Below are positions 6,980 to 13,924 of a stretch of 13,924 nt of DNA, in pieces; within the stretch, counting starts at the first letter, position 1; every line of letters starts with the position of its first letter. Under the pieces are notes generated by a model. The model searched no databases. It had not been told where the DNA came from and was given only the letters and a program-made list of their open reading frames with translations. This DNA comes from Candidatus Omnitrophota bacterium (GTDB taxonomy: Bacteria; Omnitrophota; Gorgyraeia; Duberdicusellales; 4484-171). Position numbers and translations under genes: made by a program. The stretch is from NCBI GenBank assembly GCA_023818995.1, contig JAMWDA010000020.1:1-13924 (forward strand), in the 5' to 3' direction.

Positions 6980-7041
6980 CTTTTAGACCATATTTTGTAG
7001 TATAAACTATATTTTTATAGGAAAGGGAGTAGTTAGATAAA

Positions 7042-7990
7042 CTAATTCTTTAAGAACAATACATCCAAGTATTACCTACGTTTAAATGCAACTCACATTT
7101 TCAATATTTCTTTTTTGCCATTATTTAGAATATAGCTTCCTAATGCAAAAACATTTGAGCCTAATAGGGAAAAGTGCAGGCTGATCTTTTGTTTTAATAC
7201 TGATTGTCTAAAAAAGACTAAGTAGATTATAAGCAATAAACACCATCATAAATGCTCGTTCTGTGGTATAAAATTTATGTAAACAGAAATCTTCCTTACC
7301 GAACTCATATTTAAACTTTTTGATGCGATTTTCTGAAAAGCTTTCCTCCGATAAATTCTTTAGATTTTTAACGCAGAGAGTTTTAAGCTGGTAACATATA
7401 ACTGGAAACAGTATTTTAGTATGGGGAAGTTCTAAAAAAGAGCTTGCCTTTGCATTGTGGCTTTTTTATAATTGATTGTTTTACTACGATAATCATTCTT
7501 GGTTTATTCCAACAGTGTCCTTGATATAATAACTTAAGTTTATTCTTATACCTTCATCAGTAGATAGCCATAGGTTTATCTTTAAATATTTCTTCCTTCA
7601 GTAAAGGATTAATCTTTACTGAAGGAATGTAGGTAAGTTTTTATCTTCTAAAAAAGTAATAATAGGTAATGGGGAGATTAGGGTTATTATACTTTTAAGC
7701 TTTTTTCTTGGTTCCCCTACGGGGTAATTACTGTTAAGTCTAAATCGGTAATGTCGGATAAATTGTGTAAATTCTTTTAAGGGTGTAGCCACAATAATTA
7801 TTATTTAAGCGAGTGAGTATGGTGTAAATTGTGCGATTAACAATCTTTTATGTTGGTAAACAGCTCATTTCTCTTCTGCGTCTACATATCTCTTTAAATG
7901 CACGTTATATTACATTGCTAATCCTGATTCTTTCCCTGATATAAGTGTTTTGCATTTCTTGTTGGCAATAGGTATTTCTAAAAAACTAAG
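7042..7990 (-). pseudogene. Decayed IS1380-family (DDE) transposase remnant
   Basis: No frame is open for long, but reading the minus strand through several frames gives an ordered series of IS1380-type pieces. From N to C these are DITDLDLTVI (first catalytic Asp near 7740-7738), then GNQEKSLKV, LLLLLF and EDKNLPTFLQ, then CWNKPRMIIVVKQSIIKKPQ with KGKLFF (Trp at 7511-7509). Next come SEESFSENRIKKFKYEFG (catalytic Glu at 7333-7331, with the E-x6-K lysine at 7312-7310) and ERAFMMVFIAYNLLSLF, ending at a TAG at 7210-7208. Beyond that stop follow IKTKDQPALF, GSYILNNGKKEILKM, VAFKRR and LDVLF, ending at about 7042. At least four frameshifts and many stops rule out function. Only about 76 codons separate the first Asp from the WxKPR block, roughly half the intact spacing as I recall it, so a segment with the second catalytic Asp appears deleted. 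The N-terminal limit near 7990 is a guess, and I could not identify terminal inverted repeats. Confidence 0.8.
7593..7627. repeat. Perfect 14-bp inverted repeat (hairpin) inside the transposase remnant
   Basis: TTCCTTCAGTAAAG (7593-7606) is followed by a 7-base spacer, GATTAAT, and its exact reverse complement CTTTACTGAAGGAA (7614-7627). All 14 pairs are Watson-Crick. It lies between the first-Asp piece and the WxKPR piece of the dead transposase, where coding sequence seems to be missing. No U-tract follows on either strand, so it is not an obvious terminator. Confidence 0.7.
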
Positions 7991-8035
7991 TAACACCTTT
8001 TTAAGTATAATACCTTTAAAGCCTTAAAACAAGTA

Positions 8036-8063
8036 TTGAAAAAAAAAAAAGTTATAGTATACT
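8036..8063 (+). promoter_or_regulatory. Promoter for the FHA-GGDEF gene pair
   Basis: TTGAAA (8036-8041) and TATACT (8058-8063) each match the sigma-70 consensus at five of six positions, with a 16-bp spacer. The spacer opens with the rest of a 12-A run (8039-8050), a bendable A-tract. A start near 8070 would give a leader of about 89 bases. The leader contains an SD-like AGAGGGGAGAG (about 8095-8105) that is too far from the ATG at 8159 to serve it. A lone TATAAT at 8140-8145 without a good -35 is an alternative that would give a near-leaderless transcript. Confidence 0.5.
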
Positions 8064-8158
8064 TAATAATGGTAATTTTTATATTTGATTAGTGAAGAGG
8101 GGAGAGTATTTTTTTAAAAATATTTGTTTTTTATTAAAATATAATTTATTCCCTTGAT

Positions 8159-9028
8159 ATGACTGAGGGTGACGTTTTTAAAACAGTAAAAATAAAACAA
8201 AAAAAAGAAGAACTACCAGGTCAAAAAGGTAGAGGTGCTTGTGTTATTATTATTTCCGGTCCCAATTTAGGTAAGGTATTTTTTATTGATCGGCCGGTTA
8301 TGGTAATTGGCCGAGAAGAAGGTGTTGATATACATCTCAATGACCCTCATGTTTCTCGTAGGCATGCTCAACTTATTTCTCGTGGCGAAGAGGTAATGAT
8401 AGTTGACCTTAAAAGCACAAATGGAACATTTGTGAATGAGCAAAGAATAGAGCAAAAAGTTCTTCAAGATGAAGATAGAATACTTGTTGGGGACATAGCA
8501 CTTAAGTTTATATTTAAGGATGATATAGAAACTGCTTTTCATGAGGAGTTATATCAATTAGCTTCTCACGATGGGCTTACTCAAATTTATAATAAGATGT
8601 ACTTTCTGAAAACTTTAGAAGAGTGGAAAACAAAAAAACCATTCTCTCTTGTTATGTTTGATATAGATTATTTTAAACAGATAAACGATACTTATGGACA
8701 TTCATTTGGTGATTTTGTACTAAAAGAGATTGCTAAGATTGTTAAAAGTGTTATTCGGCAAGAGGATATTTTTGCCAGATTTGGGGGAGATGAATACGTT
8801 ATTCTTATGGATGCTAAAAAAGAAGTAGCTATTAATGTAGCTGAAAGGATAAGATATTTGATAGAGAAGCATATTTTCATTTTTGAAGGAAAGGAAGTTA
8901 GGTGTACTATAAGTGGGGGGGTATTTTACATTGATGATTTTACCAAAACAGTATTACAGTGGATAGAGGCAGTAGATAAACTTCTCTATAAAGCTAAATC
9001 TGAGAATAGAAATAAGTTTTGTTTTTAG
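8159..9028 (+). CDS. FHA-domain diguanylate cyclase (first of tandem pair)
   Basis: A 289-residue cytoplasmic signalling protein with no membrane segment. Residues about 27-120 form a forkhead-associated domain that binds phosphothreonine peptides: VIGREEGVDI (49-58), the core SRRHA (66-70) and LKSTNGTFVN (84-93). Residues about 135-285 form a GGDEF diguanylate cyclase domain, which makes c-di-GMP from two GTP: DGLTQIYN (138-145), FDIDYFKQINDTYGH (167-181) with metal-binding aspartates, and GGDEY (209-213) as the active-site loop. RQED (200-203) lies five residues ahead, at the product-inhibition I-site position (RxxD), so the enzyme should be active and feedback-inhibited. The N-terminal tail holds FKTVKI (Thr9), repeated in the next protein and a plausible phosphorylation site. 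No SD is visible before the ATG. Upstream is the dead transposon; a six-base gap leads to the paralogue. Confidence 0.94.
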   Translation: MTEGDVFKTVKIKQKKEELPGQKGRGACVIIISGPNLGKVFFIDRPVMVIGREEGVDIHLNDPHVSRRHAQLISRGEEVMIVDLKSTNGTFVNEQRIEQKVLQDEDRILVGDIALKFIFKDDIETAFHEELYQLASHDGLTQIYNKMYFLKTLEEWKTKKPFSLVMFDIDYFKQINDTYGHSFGDFVLKEIAKIVKSVIRQEDIFARFGGDEYVILMDAKKEVAINVAERIRYLIEKHIFIFEGKEVRCTISGGVFYIDDFTKTVLQWIEAVDKLLYKAKSENRNKFCF

Positions 9029-9034
9029 TTTTTA

Positions 9035-9898
9035 ATGGAAAGAGAAAGTTTTAAAACAGTAAAGATAGACCAAAGAGAGTTTTTAGACACTTATAAAGGT
9101 AAAGGAGCTTGTTTTATAATTATTTCAGGTTACGATATAGGTAAGGTTTTTTTCATAAATAAACCTACAATGATTATAGGACGTGAAGAAGGAGTAGATA
9201 TATGGATAAATGACCAGCATATTTCTAGGAGGCACGCTCAGGTTGTTACGAATGGTCAACAAATAACTCTAATAGACCTTAGAAGCACAAATGGAACATA
9301 TGTAAATGACCTTTCCATAGAGGAACATAAATTGAGCGATGGAGATAGGGTCAAAATAGGAGATGTGATTATGAAATTCATTATGAAGGATGATATAGAT
9401 ACTGCTTTTCACGAAGAGTTGTATAATCTTGCCTCTCAAGATGGTCTTACCAATATTTATAATCGGATGTATCTTTTAAAAGCATTGGAGAATTTGAAGA
9501 GTAAAGCACCTTTTTCTTTGATTATGTTTGATATAGATGATTTTAAAAAGATAAACGATATTTATGGGCATAATGCCGGAGATTTTGTTCTTAGAGAAAT
9601 TGCTAAGATAGTTAAAGGGTTAATTAGGCAAGAGGATGTATTCGCCAGGTTTGGAGGGGAGGAGTTTATTCTTTTAGTTATGTTGAATAAGGATATAGCT
9701 TATAAAATAGCAGAGAGGATAAGAAAAACAATTGAGGATTACGAATTCGTTTTTGGTAACGAGATAATTAAATGCACGATAAGTGCCGGTGTATTCTGTG
9801 TTGAAAATTTTGGCATGTCTACATTTCAATGGATAGAAGCAGTAGATAAGCTTCTATACGAGGCTAAAAGACAAGGTAAGAATAGGGTGTGTTGTTGA
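9035..9898 (+). CDS. FHA-domain diguanylate cyclase (second of tandem pair)
   Basis: A 287-residue paralogue of the preceding protein, about 60% identical by eye along its whole length, including short nearly identical DNA blocks such as AGCACAAATGGAACA in both FHA regions. Domain order is the same: N-terminal FKTVKI (Thr8), FHA domain (about 24-118; IIGREEGVDI, SRRHA at 64-68, LRSTNGTYVN) and GGDEF domain (about 133-283). Catalytic features are FDIDDFKKINDIYGH (165-179), GGEEF (207-211) and the I-site RQED (198-201). This copy carries GGEEF while its neighbour carries GGDEY; both forms are catalytically competent in the family. The chain ends with paired cysteines (RVCC). The ATG lies 6 bases after the first gene's stop and has no SD, so translation is probably coupled. 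The pair most likely arose by tandem duplication with later divergence. Confidence 0.94.
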   Translation: MERESFKTVKIDQREFLDTYKGKGACFIIISGYDIGKVFFINKPTMIIGREEGVDIWINDQHISRRHAQVVTNGQQITLIDLRSTNGTYVNDLSIEEHKLSDGDRVKIGDVIMKFIMKDDIDTAFHEELYNLASQDGLTNIYNRMYLLKALENLKSKAPFSLIMFDIDDFKKINDIYGHNAGDFVLREIAKIVKGLIRQEDVFARFGGEEFILLVMLNKDIAYKIAERIRKTIEDYEFVFGNEIIKCTISAGVFCVENFGMSTFQWIEAVDKLLYEAKRQGKNRVCC

Positions 9899-9944
9899 TA
9901 TAATATGGCAATAGAGTGGAAAATTTTCTTTTCCTTCTCATTTA

Positions 9945-9969
9945 TCATCGGATTTTTCCCTTCCGATGA
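9945..9969 (+). terminator. Hairpin after the FHA-GGDEF pair, possible terminator
   Basis: TCATCGGA (9945-9952) pairs exactly with TCCGATGA (9962-9969) around a 9-base loop rich in T and C. It stands 46 bases after the second GGDEF stop codon and before the ABC-transporter operon, a sensible place for a terminator. There is no U-run directly after the stem, so it may need a factor or only stabilise the 3' end. Confidence 0.45.
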
Positions 9970-10014
9970 ATTGCAAATCTAAATTTTAAGAGTTTAATTA
10001 TTGATTATATTTAG

Positions 10015-10042
10015 TTTATTTTCTGTTTTGAATAATTATAAT
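10015..10042 (+). promoter_or_regulatory. Candidate promoter of the sugar ABC operon
   Basis: TATAAT (10037-10042) with a weak -35 TTTATT (10015-10020) at 16-bp spacing. A start near 10049 would leave a 30-base leader carrying the clear SD AAGAGAGGT (10065-10073) before ATG 10079. The -35 is poor, so the call rests mainly on the -10 and on position between a hairpin and a new operon. Confidence 0.35.
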
Positions 10043-10078
10043 TTATATGGTAATTCTTAAACTAAAGAGAGGTAAGAT

Positions 10079-11392
10079 ATGAAGAGAAATATTTGGTTAA
10101 TTCTTATCATATTTATTTTTCCTTTAATAATTGTTTTTCAGGGTTGCACTTTGAATAAAAAAGAAACTACTAAGAGTCAGAAAAGTGTGGTTATTTGGCA
10201 TATGATGGTTGATCGTCAAAAGGCATTTGAGGAGTTAGCGGATAAATATGCTGAAGAAAGAGGAGTAAAAGTTGAGTTTAAATTGTTTTTCCCTCCCGAT
10301 ATTTATTCCCAAAAAGTTATCGCTGCAGCGCGAGCAGGTAACCTCCCGGATATATTTGGAATATTAGGAGAGAAAAAAACTGTTGCCTCTTTTATAAAAG
10401 CCGGTCATATTGCCAATTTAACCAGTTATCTAAAAGAAAATAATGATGAATGGAGGAATCGTTTCTATCCGTTAGCTTTAAATGTTACTGCTTTCCAACC
10501 CAATAATGTTTATGGTGTAGAAGAAGGTTTTTATGGCATACCTTTAGATATGATGAATGTTCAGTGGGTATATAACAGAGATTTATTAAAGAGAGCAGGG
10601 ATTAACCCCGATGAGCCGATTATTTATTTTGACCAGTTTGTAAATATAGCTAAGTCAGTTAAGGAAAAATTGGGTGTTAGTGGTTTTGTCTGTGGTTGGG
10701 GTGAGCCGTGGCTTATGTATTCCCTCTGTACAGAGTGGGCAATTAATTTAATGGGTGAAGAGAAATTCTTTTTAACTCTTAAAGGTAAAATTCCTTATAC
10801 TGACCCTGATTGGATAAAGGTTTTTTCTTTATTTGAAAGGTTAAGAAATGAAGGTGTTCTTGCTGACAATATAGTAACTATAATTAATAAGGAAGCTGAA
10901 GATAGTTTCAGTAAAGGTGAAGCTGTTTTCTCTTTTAATGGTAGTTGGGCGGTTAATGTATATAGACAACTTGCTCCCGAGTTGAATTATGGTTTTTTCC
11001 CTCTTCCTCGCATATCTGATGAATTTCCTGTAAAGATATGGGGTGGGGCGGGTTTTTCTTTTATGGTTTATCCTCGTTCCCCAAAAAAAGAATTAGCTAT
11101 AGAATTTCTAAAATGGATTACCGATGTTCCCCAACAGGAATTTTTAGTTAAGGCCACTAATAATCTTCCTTCTATTAGAGGTTGTGAAGGTGTGATATCA
11201 GGACATTTAGGTGATCTTTTTGATGATATAGATTGTTTAACTCATCCTAATATCTGGCCATACGAGGAAGACTCTCGAGTTATTGAAATTATAGGTAAAG
11301 TTCTTCAACAGATAGTGATTGGTATAAAAACTCCTCAAAGTGCTGCTGAGGAAATTCAAAATACTAAGAATCGTGTTATGGGGGAGAAGTGA
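10079..11392 (+). CDS. ABC transporter solute-binding lipoprotein (family 1, CUT1-type carbohydrate)
   Basis: A 437-residue lipid-anchored binding protein that captures a solute, probably an oligosaccharide or related sugar, and delivers it to the two permeases encoded next. The lipoprotein signal peptide spans residues 1-22 with Cys23 in VFQGC. The mature protein has the family 1 layout: a first strand VVIWHM (37-42), AFEELADKYAEERGVKVEFK (49-68), ARAGNLPDIFGI (84-95), IANLTSYL (111-118), YGIPLDM (152-158) with VYNRDLLKRAGI, and FSKGEAVFSFNGSWAVN (277-293), which matches the usual G-x-A-A-M-x-x-x-G-x-W block. The length is typical. The SD is strong. Its TGA overlaps the GTG of the first permease gene (GTGA), showing tight coupling. 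The exact ligand cannot be deduced. Confidence 0.92.
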   Translation: MKRNIWLILIIFIFPLIIVFQGCTLNKKETTKSQKSVVIWHMMVDRQKAFEELADKYAEERGVKVEFKLFFPPDIYSQKVIAAARAGNLPDIFGILGEKKTVASFIKAGHIANLTSYLKENNDEWRNRFYPLALNVTAFQPNNVYGVEEGFYGIPLDMMNVQWVYNRDLLKRAGINPDEPIIYFDQFVNIAKSVKEKLGVSGFVCGWGEPWLMYSLCTEWAINLMGEEKFFLTLKGKIPYTDPDWIKVFSLFERLRNEGVLADNIVTIINKEAEDSFSKGEAVFSFNGSWAVNVYRQLAPELNYGFFPLPRISDEFPVKIWGGAGFSFMVYPRSPKKELAIEFLKWITDVPQQEFLVKATNNLPSIRGCEGVISGHLGDLFDDIDCLTHPNIWPYEEDSRVIEIIGKVLQQIVIGIKTPQSAAEEIQNTKNRVMGEK

Positions 11393-12288
11393 ACAAATTT
11401 TCTTTAAGAGAAAAATTTACTAATTTTTCGTTCGTTTTACCGGCTCTTATTATCTTTTCTATATTTTATCTCTATCCTTTCTTCTATACTTTCTGGCTCA
11501 GTTTTCATAAAGGTGATGGTATCTTTATATTAGAGTTTGTAGGATTGGCAAATTTTAAAGAGGTTATTATTTTTGATAAAGATTGGTGGTCTTCTCTTTA
11601 CAATGGGACATTTATTACTCTTTGGGCATTAACTTTTCAAAATATACTAGCGTTTATGTTAGCCTTAGGGGTAGATAAACTTACCAAAACAGGTAAGTTC
11701 TATAGAGTGATATTTTTTATTCTACCTGTGCTTTCAGAAATAATAATTGGTTTACTTATGCGCGAGCTTTTAGTGAGTGGACAAGGGGGAGGTGTTTTAA
11801 ATTTCTGGTTGAATAGATTAGGCTTAGGTTATTTAGCCAGGGATTGGTTAGGTAAAGAGCGAGTTCTTTTGACGACTGCGTTGGTTCATTGTTGGAAAGG
11901 ATTTGGTTGGGCATTTGTCATACTTTTAGCAGGATTGCAGACTATTCCCGAACAACTTTATGAAAGTGCGAGAATAGATGGAGCTAATAGTTTCCAATGT
12001 TTTTTTAAAATAACTTTACCTTTAATGCTTCCTGTGGTAGCCTTAGTTTTTATCCTAACGATTTTAGGAACGATGCAGGCTTTTGCAATGATTCTTGCTT
12101 TGACTAGAGGTGCGGGAGGATTAACAGAAGTGCCGGTTATGCGTATATACAATCATTTAAGAGGTAATCAAGTAGGGTTAGCTTGTGCCGAGGGTATCAT
12201 TCTAGGGGCGATACTTATTACCGTGTCATTTATAATGATGTATATTTCTAAAAAATTGAGGGAGAAGTACGGTGTACTATCAAACTAA
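11389..12288 (+). CDS. ABC sugar permease, MalF/UgpA type
   Basis: A 299-residue inner-membrane permease of the binding-protein-dependent family, with about six transmembrane helices (first at about 15-36). The cytoplasmic EAA loop that docks the ATPase is clear: IPEQLYESARIDGANSFQCF (186-205), then FKITLPLMLP. The N-terminus SFVLPALIIFSIFYLYPFFY is typical of the MalF/UgpA half. The GTG start overlaps the binding-protein stop by 4 bases and is preceded by GGGGGAG (about 11380-11386). It should form a heterodimer with the next permease. Confidence 0.93.
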   Translation: MNKFSLREKFTNFSFVLPALIIFSIFYLYPFFYTFWLSFHKGDGIFILEFVGLANFKEVIIFDKDWWSSLYNGTFITLWALTFQNILAFMLALGVDKLTKTGKFYRVIFFILPVLSEIIIGLLMRELLVSGQGGGVLNFWLNRLGLGYLARDWLGKERVLLTTALVHCWKGFGWAFVILLAGLQTIPEQLYESARIDGANSFQCFFKITLPLMLPVVALVFILTILGTMQAFAMILALTRGAGGLTEVPVMRIYNHLRGNQVGLACAEGIILGAILITVSFIMMYISKKLREKYGVLSN

Positions 12289-13108
12289 AAAGGTAGTTAT
12301 TCTCATAGTTGTACATACATTTCTTATGAGTGTAGCTTTAAGTTGTATTTTTCCTCTTTTATGGATGGTTAATGTTTCTTTGAAAACAGAGGTAGATTTT
12401 AGGAATGATATGGGATTAAAATTAGCCATCCCACCTTACTGGGGTAATTATCCGAGAGCTCTCATTGAAGGCAAACTTTTGTTTTATTTTATAAATAGTG
12501 TTTTTTATACATTTATTACGGTTTTGGGAATAGTGATAGTTTCATCTTTAGCCGCTTTTTCTTTCTCTCGCTTGAAATTTCCTTTTAAAAATGTTATATT
12601 TTTTATATTCCTTGCAGCAATGATGATTCCTCTGCCGGCAGGGTTTGTTCCTGTGTATATACTCTTAAATAAGTTGCATCTGGTTAATCGTAGCGGCTAC
12701 GTTTTAGCAATGATGAATATGGGGTTATCTTTAAGCATATACTTACTTAAAACCTTTTTTGACCAGTTGCCCCATGATTTAGAGGATGCTGCGAGAATAG
12801 ATGGTTGTAATAAATTAGGGATATGGTGGAATGTAGCTTTACCTTTGGTTAAACCAGCATTAGCTGTAGTGATAGTTTTTAATTCTTTAAATGTATGGAA
12901 TGAATTTGTTTTAGCATCTTTGATGTTTACCGAAGAAAAACTTATGCCCCTTCAGGTTGGACTTATGGAGTTCTATAATAGGAATATTGTGGAACATACA
13001 CTGCTTTCAGCAAGTTTAACGATCGCCGCTATTCCTATAATTCTTCTTTATCTTCGTATGCAGAGACAAATTATTAAAGGTATAACCGCAGGAGCTATCG
13101 TAGGATGA
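12272..13108 (+). CDS. ABC sugar permease, MalG/UgpE type
   Basis: A 278-residue partner permease with about six transmembrane helices. The EAA loop LPHDLEDAARIDGCNKLGIW (166-185) and NVALPLVKPAL are standard, and the MalG-type features FSRLKFPFKN (98-107) and VWNEFVLA (208-215) are present. The GTG start at 12272 lies 17 bases inside the upstream permease gene and follows GAGGGAGAAG (12258-12267). No nucleotide-binding subunit gene follows; the next frame begins at the stop codon. Many CUT1 systems use a shared MsmK/UgpC-type ATPase encoded elsewhere, which is the likely case here. Confidence 0.93.
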   Translation: MYYQTKKVVILIVVHTFLMSVALSCIFPLLWMVNVSLKTEVDFRNDMGLKLAIPPYWGNYPRALIEGKLLFYFINSVFYTFITVLGIVIVSSLAAFSFSRLKFPFKNVIFFIFLAAMMIPLPAGFVPVYILLNKLHLVNRSGYVLAMMNMGLSLSIYLLKTFFDQLPHDLEDAARIDGCNKLGIWWNVALPLVKPALAVVIVFNSLNVWNEFVLASLMFTEEKLMPLQVGLMEFYNRNIVEHTLLSASLTIAAIPIILLYLRMQRQIIKGITAGAIVG

Positions 13109-13924
13109 TGAGGGTAAATTCTGGATTAAAGATACTTTTCTGTATTGCCGTGGTTTTATTTAGTGTTCAATGCTTTAGTCAACAGGAGCCCCCCACTTCT
13201 AAGTATGTTAGTAAAGGGTGGGCAGAGTTAGGTAAAAGGAATTTTGAGGAAGTTTATAAAATAACCGATGAGTGTATAGAACTTTTTTCTTCCTCAGCAG
13301 ATGAGTTGGCTAATAGTTTGATTGATTTTCCTCCCCAAGGGAAGGAAAATTTATATGGGACAATGAACGATGTGGCTACCTGTTATTTTATTAAAGGTGA
13401 GGCTTTAATGCGAGAAGGTAGAACAGAAGAGGCTAAGGAAGTATTTAAAAAAGTGATAGAAAAGTATCCTTTTGCTCAAGCTTGGGATCCTCGGGGATGG
13501 TTTTGGAAAATAAAAGAGAAATCAGAGATTACCTTAAGGAAGTTAGAAAGCGGTAGGGTAATAGAAGATGAGGAAGAGGAAGAAGTAATAGTTACAAATT
13601 TAGAACTTTATGACCAAGGGGAGGAGTTCCCTGTTAATTATGAGAAGTATGGGAGATTTGTTGGTGTGGGGAGCAAGGATTATAAGTATGTGATAAAGGA
13701 TAATATCGGTTTATCTAAAGCTGTAGGCGAAGGGGTATATCCTAATACGAGTTCTATAAAATTTGACCCTAATTTTGTTAAATGTAAAAGTAAGTTGGCT
13801 TCTGTAGACCATTGGAAGATACTTAATAGTAGAGATTTACAATTAGCTTTCTATAAGTGGAATTTTTCTCCTGAACCACAAGGGGTAAAGCAATTCTATA
13901 TCGCTGATATTTTGGAAAGAGCAG
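13105..13924 (+). CDS. Exported TPR-like protein, 5' part (runs off the window)
   Basis: The frame opens at ATG 13105, overlapping the permease stop (ATGATGA), with an upstream AGGAG (about 13090), and stays open for 273 residues to the right edge. Residues 1-25 form a signal peptide (LKILFCIAVVLFSVQCFS). The Cys23 context (SVQC) is a poor lipobox, so cleavage by signal peptidase I near FS-QQ seems likelier, though a lipoprotein is possible. Residues about 37-122 look like TPR hairpins: SKGWAELGKRNFEEVYKITD, then CYFIKGEALMREGRTEEAKE and VFKKVIEKYPFAQAWD. An acidic linker (EDEEEEEV, 154-161) leads to a second domain, with GLSKAVGEGVYPN (202-214) and LQLAFYKWNF, that I cannot assign. Translational overlap with a sugar importer suggests an exported partner in carbohydrate handling, for example binding or trimming of the solute. 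That role is inference. Confidence 0.75.
   Translation, partial: MMRVNSGLKILFCIAVVLFSVQCFSQQEPPTSKYVSKGWAELGKRNFEEVYKITDECIELFSSSADELANSLIDFPPQGKENLYGTMNDVATCYFIKGEALMREGRTEEAKEVFKKVIEKYPFAQAWDPRGWFWKIKEKSEITLRKLESGRVIEDEEEEEVIVTNLELYDQGEEFPVNYEKYGRFVGVGSKDYKYVIKDNIGLSKAVGEGVYPNTSSIKFDPNFVKCKSKLASVDHWKILNSRDLQLAFYKWNFSPEPQGVKQFYIADILERA

Noticed and set aside
7086..7190. A short plus-strand frame (about 33 codons, starting MQLTFS)
   Set aside because: It is antisense to the C-terminal end of the transposase remnant and has no SD; its composition is explained by that remnant.
8039..8065. The A12 run read as a U-tract of a minus-strand terminator after the AGTATACT palindrome
   Set aside because: The palindrome has no loop and no minus-strand gene ends there; the promoter reading on the plus strand fits better.
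1..13924. CRISPR arrays, tRNA or rRNA genes
   Set aside because: No regularly spaced direct repeats, cloverleaf-like segments or rRNA-like blocks were recognised by eye; a dedicated tRNA and ncRNA scan could not be run.

Overview
This is a low-GC bacterial window (by eye about one third G+C). All intact genes are on the + strand; the only minus-strand gene is a decayed transposase. The content (AsmA-like and DUF3568-like envelope proteins, several signal-peptide or lipoprotein genes, murF, a CUT1-type sugar ABC operon, FHA-GGDEF proteins) points to a diderm bacterium. The small charged exported proteins and the TPR-type protein at the right edge look to me like those of Candidatus Omnitrophota. 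That taxonomic placement is inference from recall and has not been tested.

Layout. (1) 1-2961, envelope cluster: the 3' part of a YihY/BrkB-family membrane protein with an apparent frameshift at the left edge, an AsmA-like protein with a DUF3568-like tail, a tail-less MscL, a small exported charged protein, and a small lipoprotein whose signal peptide is split by a one-base frame break. A perfect 11-bp stem-loop terminator closes the cluster. (2) 3040-6907, biosynthetic run with overlapping or nearly touching genes: murF (peptidoglycan precursor ligase), larB (nickel-pincer cofactor carboxylase), a class I PLP aminotransferase and ribE (riboflavin synthase). (3) 6908-8158, 1.25 kb with no intact gene. 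It holds a weak hairpin and a promoter-like site after ribE, a badly decayed IS1380-family transposase on the minus strand (about 7042-7990) containing a perfect 14-bp hairpin, then a good promoter-like site and a leader for the next genes. (4) 8159-9898, two tandem paralogous proteins with one architecture: N-terminal FKTVKI motif, FHA domain, GGDEF domain with I-site. (5) 10079 to the right edge: an overlapping operon of a lipoprotein solute-binding protein, two MalF/MalG-type permeases without an ATPase gene, and the first 273 residues of an exported TPR-like protein.

How the parts may work together. Region 1 reads as envelope maintenance and osmotic protection. Region 2 is housekeeping metabolism. 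Region 4 probably makes c-di-GMP in response to a threonine-phosphorylation signal read by the FHA domains. Region 5 imports a carbohydrate-like solute and adds an exported protein that may help handle it. The most unusual item is the FHA-GGDEF gene pair with its conserved N-terminal threonine motif. Next come the orphan-looking larB translationally overlapped with murF, the tail-less MscL, the AsmA/DUF3568-like fusion and the perfect hairpin inside the dead transposon. I saw no CRISPR array, rRNA or tRNA.
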